Source: Paenibacillus sp. Soil750
GTDB taxonomy: Bacteria > Bacillota > Bacilli > Paenibacillales > NBRC-103111
DNA: 64,000 bases
NCBI RefSeq assembly: GCF_001428045.1
Contig: NZ_LMSD01000004.1
Location: 194,497-258,496 of the forward strand
Direction of reading: 5' to 3'
Positions 57,925-64,000 of the stretch are shown one piece after another. The notes under the pieces are model-generated. The model searched no databases. It was given only the letters and a program-made list of their open reading frames with translations, and had not been told where the DNA came from. The position numbers and the translations under genes are program-made. The first letter of the stretch is position 1; each line of letters starts with the position of its first letter.

Positions 57925-59661
57925 TCAAAGACTCGTAAACTTATTGAAAATCGCATCCATTTTTTCACGCAAGCCACAGGTATCGTCGATATGCTTCACA
58001 TGCCGACTGACCGTGGAAACCGTGACGCCATAGCGTGTAGCTACTTCCTGATAGGAAATCGTACGGCGATGCATTTTGGCAATTAAATATTCTAACGCCG
58101 CTGCCCAGCCTGCAGATTTGTGAATCTTCGGCACGTTCGGGTACACCTTCGTTAGAAACTCAACCCACAGAATTTCTAAGTCATACTGTTGAACCATATC
58201 GTAACGCTTGTGCATATGCGATAGCGCTGTTTCCATCACTCGCTGCCATGTTGCATCCCATACGGGAAGATGAGGCGAGTACGGAGAAGCCTCTACCATA
58301 ATGTCCTTATTTTCGAGATAAGCTGGAAGGGACTCACGGATACCCATACTTCGCAAAACGAATATGGCAACCTTCTTCAAATAGTCATCCTCTTTGTGAT
58401 CCAGAATGAAATCCTGAAGCGCGTCTCTCACTTCGTTGTCCGCAATCAAGCCAAAGGCTTGAATAACTTGAAGCTTCGTTTCTACGTCGCCATGTCGCAA
58501 AGCCCAGAAGAAGGATGACCGCACAAGGGGGTCCTTCTTCAATTGATCAGGAATTCCTTGCGTCGACTTCTCAAGCGCACGGAACTGCTCCTCGAACGGC
58601 AGATGATAGTGGTAGCTCCAAGTAAGCGGAAGCGCCGACTTCTCTCTGACTCGCAATTGCTCTAAGTAGAACTTCGAAATTTCAGCACCAGGATCTAGCT
58701 TCTGAACCTGCTTCCACAAGCGGTATGCTTCTGTGAAACGACCGATATGGCAGGCAGCAACAGCCGCATAATGGTACAAACAAGGATCTGTTCCCCCATC
58801 TCCCGCCTTCAATAGACGTTTAAACAGATGGTAGGCTTTCTCATGCTGAGCAAGAATACCCATCGTCGTAGCCAACTTGAACACATGTTCTTGCTGGAAC
58901 GGAAACGTCTTACCTAGCAGTGTAGTCAGCTCAGCCAGTTCCTTCTTATTGCCAAAATGCTGATGGAAAATCGCCATATTGCAAAGTGCATGCAGATTAC
59001 CTGGATCAATAACCAGCACTTCGCGTATTGTTTCCATCGCCTTCTCGAATTGACCCATATAATAATAAGCCAATGCCAGATTATTACGAGCGGCTGTGAA
59101 ATCAGGCTGATTCTTCACTAATTTCTCCAACTGCTTTACTGCCTCGCCGAACTTACCTTCCTCGAGCAACGCACGGGCTTTATCATGCTCGAACAGCCCT
59201 TCTCGACTCTTGATGCTAGTGAGAGGGGCGGGACGATCAAGCTCGTAGCTCAGCATTTCCATCATTTCTTCGGATTCGTCCATGAATTGCCCTGTCGGGT
59301 CATTCTCCAAATACCGAACCAACGCTTGTTCTGCCTGCTCGAAGTTTTCCATGTTGGCATAGTTGTTCGCCATATAAAAGTGACATTCTGTCATCTCGGG
59401 ATCAATGGTTTCAAGGATATGCTGCAAAATTTGGTTCGACTCGTCATAATTGCCAACTTCGGAGAGAACTCCTGCGAGATTGCAGTGATTCACAGGGTTA
59501 TCCTGTTCATACTCTGCAGCCCGCCGGAAATATTTCAATGCCTTATCATAATGAAACCGATCCAAAGATTGAACCGCTCTCTCGAAAAAGAATGCGGCAT
59601 CCATGTTTATTGAGATAACTTTTGGTTTTGGCGCTTCGGATTTGCGCTTTTTCTTTTCCAT
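57925..59661 (-). CDS. TPR-repeat protein with C-terminal helix-turn-helix
   Basis: 578 residues. It has tetratricopeptide repeats through most of the first 320 residues (F-H-Y-D-K-A-L-K-Y-F-R-R-A-A-E-Y; A-R-N-N-L-A-L-A-Y-Y-Y-M-G-Q-F-E-K-A). A HEAT-like helical part follows (about 350-470). The C-terminal ~100 residues carry an HTH (I-S-Y-Q-E-V-A-T-R-Y-G-V-T-V-S-T-V-S-R-H-V-K). The N-terminus is Lys-rich. It is conserved in this position near trxB in Bacillales; the function is not known to me. The HTH suggests a DNA-binding regulator or adaptor. Confidence 0.75.
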   Translation of the reverse strand: MEKKKRKSEAPKPKVISINMDAAFFFERAVQSLDRFHYDKALKYFRRAAEYEQDNPVNHCNLAGVLSEVGNYDESNQILQHILETIDPEMTECHFYMANNYANMENFEQAEQALVRYLENDPTGQFMDESEEMMEMLSYELDRPAPLTSIKSREGLFEHDKARALLEEGKFGEAVKQLEKLVKNQPDFTAARNNLALAYYYMGQFEKAMETIREVLVIDPGNLHALCNMAIFHQHFGNKKELAELTTLLGKTFPFQQEHVFKLATTMGILAQHEKAYHLFKRLLKAGDGGTDPCLYHYAAVAACHIGRFTEAYRLWKQVQKLDPGAEISKFYLEQLRVREKSALPLTWSYHYHLPFEEQFRALEKSTQGIPDQLKKDPLVRSSFFWALRHGDVETKLQVIQAFGLIADNEVRDALQDFILDHKEDDYLKKVAIFVLRSMGIRESLPAYLENKDIMVEASPYSPHLPVWDATWQRVMETALSHMHKRYDMVQQYDLEILWVEFLTKVYPNVPKIHKSAGWAAALEYLIAKMHRRTISYQEVATRYGVTVSTVSRHVKHIDDTCGLREKMDAIFNKFTSL

Positions 59662-59968
59662 AGCAAGACACCTCCGGCAATTTGATTACACTCAAATTAT
59701 ACCATAGATCGCTAAGAAGCCAAAAACATTATCCGAAGGTAAGATATGGACCTATAAACCGGTCTTCGATCCTGTTCCAATATAGACTTAAAAAGTCGCC
59801 TTTCAAAACCGAGAACCGAGAAGGTTGGACGATAATCCGAGGAACGAGGAACAGAGCGTAGGTGAGCCTACGTGAGTACCGCAGTTCCCGGACTTCGTTC
59901 AAGATTCGACGCCGAATATGCTCCTCTGAATATCCGCGTTTTCAAAGGTGATTTTTAAAATTCCCTTA
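59662..59968. other. Intergenic with palindromic element between prs and the TPR gene
   Basis: About 307 bp without a gene. Most of it is the structured element at 59786-59960; the segment nearest 59662 should hold the TPR gene's promoter. Confidence 0.6.
59786..59960. repeat. Palindromic intergenic element with terminal inverted repeats
   Basis: The ends ACTTAAAAAGTCGCCTTTCA and (inverted) TTTTAAAAATCACCTTTGAA pair over about 22 bp. Between them are GAGGAACGAGGAACAGAGCG, the inner palindrome GTAGGTGAGCCTAC and CCGGACTTCGTTC. It resembles an interspersed MITE or REP-like repeat of Paenibacillus genomes. No coding frame spans it. Confidence 0.6.
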
Positions 59969-60919
59969 TTATACGCCGCCGTATTTAAATAGGGAGGATA
60001 GGGACCCACCATCTGTAATAATACGAACCGCATCAGACAGTAAAGGCGCTACAGAAAGCACATTAAACTTATCCGAGTGCCCCTCTGGAATCGCGATGGA
60101 ATCCGTAATAATAACTTCTTTAATGCTTGGGTGATCGAGACGTTGCAGCGCTGGGCCAGAGAACACAGGGTGTGTTGCACAGATGTAGACATCAAGCGCA
60201 CCGCGTTCTTTCAGGCTTTCCACAACATTAACGATCGTTGTTCCTGTATCAATAAGATCCTCGATAATGATCGGCGTACGTCCAGCAACATCCCCAATGA
60301 CGTGAGTAATTACAGATTCATTGTGCTCTGGGCGCTTCTTAATCATCATAGCGAAAGGCGCATCGAGAATGTTAGCCATTTTCTCAGCTGTTGTCGCACG
60401 ACCCGCATCTGGAGAAACGATAATGGGGTTCGGTAAATTTTTTCTTTTAATGCAATCACTAATTAGATCAAGTGCTGTCAGGTGATCCACAGGAATATTG
60501 AAGAAACCTTGGATCGCTGGCGCATGGAGATCAATCGTAACAACACGAGTTGCGCCTGCTGAAGCAAACAAGTCCGCGACTAATTTAGCTGAAATCGGCT
60601 CACGCGGAGCTGCTTTACGTTCTTGACGAGAGTAACCATAGTAAGGGATGACAAGGTTGATCGTTTTTGCAGATGCTCTTTTCGCCGCATCCATCATGAC
60701 CAAAAGCTCCATCATATGCTCATTAATCGGATGGGAGAAGGTTTGTACCAGAAACACGTCGCAGTTACGAATCGTTTCTTCGTAAAGGCAATAAATTTCT
60801 CCGCTTTTGAAACGTGATAATTTAATTTGTCCTAGCGGCTGGCCGAGCTCTTTACAAATACTTTCCGCAAGCTTCGGATTCGAAGATCCGGAAAAAATTT
60901 TAACATTGTCGCTATGCAT
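59969..60919 (-). CDS. prs: Ribose-phosphate pyrophosphokinase
   Basis: 316 residues. PRPP synthase features: F-S-G-S-S-N-P-K-L-A at the start, Y-Y-G-Y-S-R-Q-E-R-K flexible loop, D-L-H-A near 130, and the PRPP-binding I-I-E-D-L-I-D-T-G-T-T. It makes PRPP, the first precursor of histidine, purines and pyrimidines, which fits its place directly after the histidine genes (74 bp after hisJ). A separate prs near gcaD is usual in Bacillales, so this may be a second copy. Confidence 0.95.
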   Translation of the reverse strand: MHSDNVKIFSGSSNPKLAESICKELGQPLGQIKLSRFKSGEIYCLYEETIRNCDVFLVQTFSHPINEHMMELLVMMDAAKRASAKTINLVIPYYGYSRQERKAAPREPISAKLVADLFASAGATRVVTIDLHAPAIQGFFNIPVDHLTALDLISDCIKRKNLPNPIIVSPDAGRATTAEKMANILDAPFAMMIKKRPEHNESVITHVIGDVAGRTPIIIEDLIDTGTTIVNVVESLKERGALDVYICATHPVFSGPALQRLDHPSIKEVIITDSIAIPEGHSDKFNVLSVAPLLSDAVRIITDGGSLSSLFKYGGV

Positions 60920-60993
60920 GGTTAATGGTTACCTCCGAAGGTTCATTAAATAGATTATATAGTCCTACTCATTATACATGATACGTGTCGAAT

Positions 60994-61800
60994 TTAAAAA
61001 GTCACAAGATGTCGTTTTCGAGCAGAAAATGTGGCTATTTCGTTAAATCCAATCGCTTTTAATAACTCTCTAGCCTCATCCAAATACTGAGACAACCGTT
61101 CCGGCTGATGCGCATCTGATCCAAGCGTCACTGGAATTCCCACCTTATGGCAATATTCCAACATGCGGCGGCTCGGAAACATCTCTTTACATGGATGACG
61201 CAGGCCTGATGCATTCAACTCAATCGCAAGTCCATACTCTTTAACGGTATCTAACGCTGCTTTCTCCAATTCCCACGTATCGCGATCTGGCACGTAACCA
61301 AATCGTTTGATCATATCGATGTGACCGATATAGTCATACAGTCCGGTTCGAACTGCTTTCTTCACTGCCTCGTAGTATTGGGTATAAACTGCAAAAATAT
61401 CCTTACCTTCCCAACCTGCGAGCTGTCGAAAATCGGAAATATCCCACTCACCTAGAAAATGAACCGATCCGATCACATAATCCCATGGGTATGCGTTAAT
61501 GATGGCAGCAATTTCACTTTCAAAGCCTTCTACATAATCGCCTTCTAAGCCCACGCGAATATCGATCTGATCCTTGTACTTCTCTTTGAGAAGAAGACAT
61601 TCTTCTACATAACGGGGTAGCTCTTCCTTCGGCATCGCCATTTCTGGCCAATACGTCTGCGGGTCGACATGCAAAAGCGGCATATGATCAGAAAGCCCCA
61701 ATTGGGTAAGCCCGATCTCGATGCCGCGTTTGACGTATTCCTCCAGTTCCCCAGAGGCGTGACCGCAGCGCACATGATGTGTATGATAATCAATCAACAT
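60994..61800 (-). CDS. hisJ: Histidinol-phosphatase, PHP family
   Basis: 268 residues. PHP metal motifs: D-Y-H-T-H-H near the start with C-G-H, L-G-L-S-D-H-M-P, G-L-E-G-D-Y, G-S-V-H-F-L-G-E, H-I-D-M-I-K and G-S-D-A-H-Q. It removes phosphate from histidinol phosphate. It lies 26 bp after hisIE, as in other Bacillales, and completes the pathway encoded upstream. Confidence 0.95.
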   Translation of the reverse strand: MLIDYHTHHVRCGHASGELEEYVKRGIEIGLTQLGLSDHMPLLHVDPQTYWPEMAMPKEELPRYVEECLLLKEKYKDQIDIRVGLEGDYVEGFESEIAAIINAYPWDYVIGSVHFLGEWDISDFRQLAGWEGKDIFAVYTQYYEAVKKAVRTGLYDYIGHIDMIKRFGYVPDRDTWELEKAALDTVKEYGLAIELNASGLRHPCKEMFPSRRMLEYCHKVGIPVTLGSDAHQPERLSQYLDEARELLKAIGFNEIATFSARKRHLVTF

Positions 61801-61826
61801 CGTGAATTCACTCCAGGTCGTTTACT

Positions 61827-62480
61827 TTATTTTTTGACGTGACGATTAGCCAGCTCTTTCATAATATCATCCAATGGCAATTTATTATTACGCAAAAGGA
61901 CCATTAAATGAAAAATAAGATCGCTCGCTTCATAGCGAAGCTCATCATTGTCTTTATTTTTAGCTGCAATAATGACTTCTGCCGTTTCTTCGCCTACTTT
62001 TTTAAGGATCTTGTCGACACCTTTTTCAAAAAGGTATGTCGTATACGCACCCTCAGGACGCTCCGCGTCACGGGAAGCAATAACAGCTTCAAGTTCAGCC
62101 AAAATAGCGAAACGATCACCGCCAGTAGTAGTTGCAGCTTCCTCAACAGAACCTTCCACTGCGATGTTCGAAGTGAAGCAAGTGTACGAACCATTGTGAC
62201 AAGCAGGTCCTACTTGCTCAACAAGTACAAGCAGCGTATCCGCATCACAGTCGTAGCGAAGTGCTTTTACCTTTTGCGTATGACCGGAAGTTGCCCCTTT
62301 ATTCCAAAGCTCATTACGTGAACGGCTCCAGAACCAAGTGTCCCTCGTTTGAATCGTACGTTGCAAGGACTCACTGTTCATGTAAGCCAGCATCAGCACT
62401 TCTTTACTAACCGCATCTTGCACGATGGCAGGTACAAGCCCCTGTGCGTCATATTTAATTTGATCCACTGAAAATGTCAT
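61827..62480 (-). CDS. hisIE: Bifunctional phosphoribosyl-AMP cyclohydrolase / phosphoribosyl-ATP pyrophosphatase
   Basis: 217 residues. HisI part (1-115): [29 protein letters not shown], and zinc ligands D-C-D-A-D and G-P-A-C-H-N-G. HisE part (about 125-217): [20 protein letters not shown] and E-A-S-D-L-I-F-H-L. The start overlaps the hisF stop (ATGA). Confidence 0.97.
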   Translation of the reverse strand: MTFSVDQIKYDAQGLVPAIVQDAVSKEVLMLAYMNSESLQRTIQTRDTWFWSRSRNELWNKGATSGHTQKVKALRYDCDADTLLVLVEQVGPACHNGSYTCFTSNIAVEGSVEEAATTTGGDRFAILAELEAVIASRDAERPEGAYTTYLFEKGVDKILKKVGEETAEVIIAAKNKDNDELRYEASDLIFHLMVLLRNNKLPLDDIMKELANRHVKK

Positions 62481-63235
62481 CGAATTTCAACCCCTTTACC
62501 TTTCAGGTCAGCCTTGACCCCGTCTATCGTTAATTCTTTATAGTGAAAAATCGTTGCCGCCAGCCCCGCATCAGCTTTGCCTTCCGTAAATACATCGTAG
62601 AAATGTTCGGCTTTTCCCGCACCGCCAGAAGCAATCACAGGAATCGTTAGCAGCTCGGATACCGCACGTGTCAGTTTCAAGTCGAAACCATCCTTCGTTC
62701 CGTCTGCATCCATGCTCGTCAGCAAGATTTCACCTGCACCTAACTCCTCTACGCGCTTTGCCCACTCCAGCGTCTTAATGCCTGTCGGTTTGCGTCCACC
62801 ATGGGTGTACACTTCCCACTCGCCCCACTCCGGATTGAACTTCGCGTCAATGGCCACCACGATACACTGGGAGCCAAATTTCCGCGCACCATCCGATACA
62901 AGCTGAGGATTCAGCACCGCTGCCGTATTGATCCCGATTTTATCCGCACCTGCACGAAGGAGACGTTTCATATCATCGACACTTGAAATCCCGCCGCCTA
63001 CAGTAAACGGAATTGTAATCTCGCCTGCTGTTTGACGAACGACCTCAACCATCGTTGCCCGCCCTTCGACCGAAGCCGAAATATCGAGAAACACCAGCTC
63101 ATCCGCGCCTTCTTTATCATAAATTGCCGCAAGCTCAACCGGATCACCAGCATCACGTAAATTCACGAAATTTACGCCTTTCACCACTCGGCCATCCTTG
63201 ACGTCAAGACATGGGATAATTCTTTTGGCTAACAT
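62477..63235 (-). CDS. hisF: Imidazole glycerol phosphate synthase cyclase subunit
   Basis: About 252 residues from the ATG at 63235, matching the family start [20 protein letters not shown]; an in-frame ATG nine bases earlier is possible. A (beta/alpha)8 barrel with catalytic Asp residues in C-L-D-V and S-M-D-A-D-G-T-K, and phosphate sites G-G-G-I and A-S-G-G-A-G. It works in complex with HisH. Confidence 0.97.
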   Translation of the reverse strand: MLAKRIIPCLDVKDGRVVKGVNFVNLRDAGDPVELAAIYDKEGADELVFLDISASVEGRATMVEVVRQTAGEITIPFTVGGGISSVDDMKRLLRAGADKIGINTAAVLNPQLVSDGARKFGSQCIVVAIDAKFNPEWGEWEVYTHGGRKPTGIKTLEWAKRVEELGAGEILLTSMDADGTKDGFDLKLTRAVSELLTIPVIASGGAGKAEHFYDVFTEGKADAGLAATIFHYKELTIDGVKADLKGKGVEIR

Positions 63236-63267
63236 GCTCAGCACCTCCTTGAGAGACTATTTCCGCC

Positions 63268-63873
63268 TTATTTACACAGGGTTAAAAAATTACCCAATAG
63301 CTGCATACCGATATCGCCGCTTTTCTCTGGGTGGAACTGCATGCCATAGACGTTGTCACGACCAACAATTGCTGTTACAGGTTGATAATAGTCAGTCACA
63401 GCCAACAAATCGCTTTCCCGCTCCGGCTTTGCATGGTAGGAGTGTACGAAATACACATGCCCTTCTTCAATCCCTTTGAAAATAGGACTCTCACTCTGCT
63501 TATAGCTAAGACGATTCCAGCCCATATGCGGCACTTTGTAGTCTCCGCGGAAACGAACAACCGTACCTGGCAGAAGCCCTAGCCCCTCATGCTGTCCATG
63601 CTCTTCACTGCTGGAGAACAATAGCTGCATCCCTAAACAAATGCCGATCATAGGCTTGCCAGACGCCGCATACTGCTTAACGACCTCATCCAGTCCAGAT
63701 TCACGTAGATGCTCCATCGCATCACCGAATGCGCCGACACCAGGAAGAATCGCGCCTTCTGCTGCTAGAATTTGTTCCGGATCTCCCGTCACAACCGCTT
63801 CATAGCCGAGCCGTTCAACCGCTTTGCTCACACTATGTAAATTACCCATTCCATAATCAATAATGGCGATCAT
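63268..63873 (-). CDS. hisH: Imidazole glycerol phosphate synthase glutaminase subunit
   Basis: 201 residues. Class I glutamine amidotransferase: oxyanion loop G-V-G-A-F, nucleophile Cys in P-M-I-G-I-C-L-G-M-Q-L-L-F, and H-P-E-K-S near residue 180. It supplies ammonia to HisF. The ATG lies 2 nt after the hisB stop. Confidence 0.97.
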   Translation of the reverse strand: MIAIIDYGMGNLHSVSKAVERLGYEAVVTGDPEQILAAEGAILPGVGAFGDAMEHLRESGLDEVVKQYAASGKPMIGICLGMQLLFSSSEEHGQHEGLGLLPGTVVRFRGDYKVPHMGWNRLSYKQSESPIFKGIEEGHVYFVHSYHAKPERESDLLAVTDYYQPVTAIVGRDNVYGMQFHPEKSGDIGMQLLGNFLTLCK

Positions 63874-63875
63874 GC

Positions 63876-64000
63876 CTACAGCACTCCCTTCGTCGAAGGA
63901 ACCCCCTGCACACGAGGATCAATCGATGTTGCTTCATCCAGCGCACGTCCCAACGCTTTAAACACACCTTCAATCATGTGATGCGTGTTTTCACCGTAAT
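63876..64000 (-). CDS. hisB: Imidazoleglycerol-phosphate dehydratase, C-terminal fragment
   Basis: The last 41 residues before the [23 protein letters not shown] and [14 protein letters not shown]. These are the conserved C-terminal signature of HisB, including the metal-binding H-H. The rest of the gene lies beyond the right edge. Confidence 0.93.
   Translation of the reverse strand, partial: YGENTHHMIEGVFKALGRALDEATSIDPRVQGVPSTKGVL

Overview
The window looks like a chromosome segment of a Paenibacillus-like member of the Bacillales. The evidence is the gene order cggR-gap-pgk-tpiA-gpmI-eno, the block rapZ-yvcK-whiA-HPr, rnr-smpB-ssrA, a fused hisIE followed by hisJ, Bacillus-type ribosome binding sites (GGAGG with ATG, GTG or TTG starts), and a hybrid sensor kinase paired with a BTAD-type response regulator. 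No organism name can be proven from the sequence alone.

Layout. Positions 1-3149 hold the N-terminal part of a secreted protein: a signal peptide, about seven propeller-like modules, then Ig-like repeats that run off the left edge. Positions 3316-7505 encode a two-component system, followed by a small membrane protein (7757-8152) and a decapitated gene (8696-8842). Positions 8945-35432 form an AT-rich 26.5-kb accessory island that I interpret as a Tn7-like transposon. It has 26-bp terminal inverted repeats (22 of 26 identical), several further copies of a ~20-bp end motif, and a transposition operon (small ORF, TniQ/TnsD-like, natural TnsA-TnsB fusion, TnsC, second TniQ). Its right end sits 31 bp beyond the 3' end of ssrA, just past the ssrA terminator, much as Tn7 sits behind glmS. 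The cargo is defence-like: a type I restriction-modification operon (hsdM-hsdS-hsdR), two different Gabija-like pairs (OLD-family ATPase-TOPRIM nuclease plus UvrD-like helicase) in convergent orientation, a free-standing 87-residue protein with a colicin E3-type rRNase motif behind a series of terminators, a sigma-factor-like regulator, and two copies of an XRE-type repressor (one truncated). A duplicated repressor/end module at 30.1-30.6 kb suggests that a second related element was nested or fused here.

Positions 35464-64000 are ordinary core chromosome, almost all on the minus strand. They contain ssrA and smpB (trans-translation), rnr with an unusually long Gly/Lys/Gln tail, secG, two membrane proteins, the glycolytic operon controlled by CggR with a recognisable operator, tRNA-Arg(CCG), clpP, a stalk-domain secreted protein, the HPr-whiA-yvcK-rapZ block, a ROK glucokinase, trxB, a TPR/HTH protein, prs, and the end of the histidine operon (hisB'-hisH-hisF-hisIE-hisJ).

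The most unusual material is the island: its apparent ssrA target, the tmRNA-like sequence outside its other end, its two TniQ proteins without any CRISPR-Cas genes, and the isolated toxin unit.
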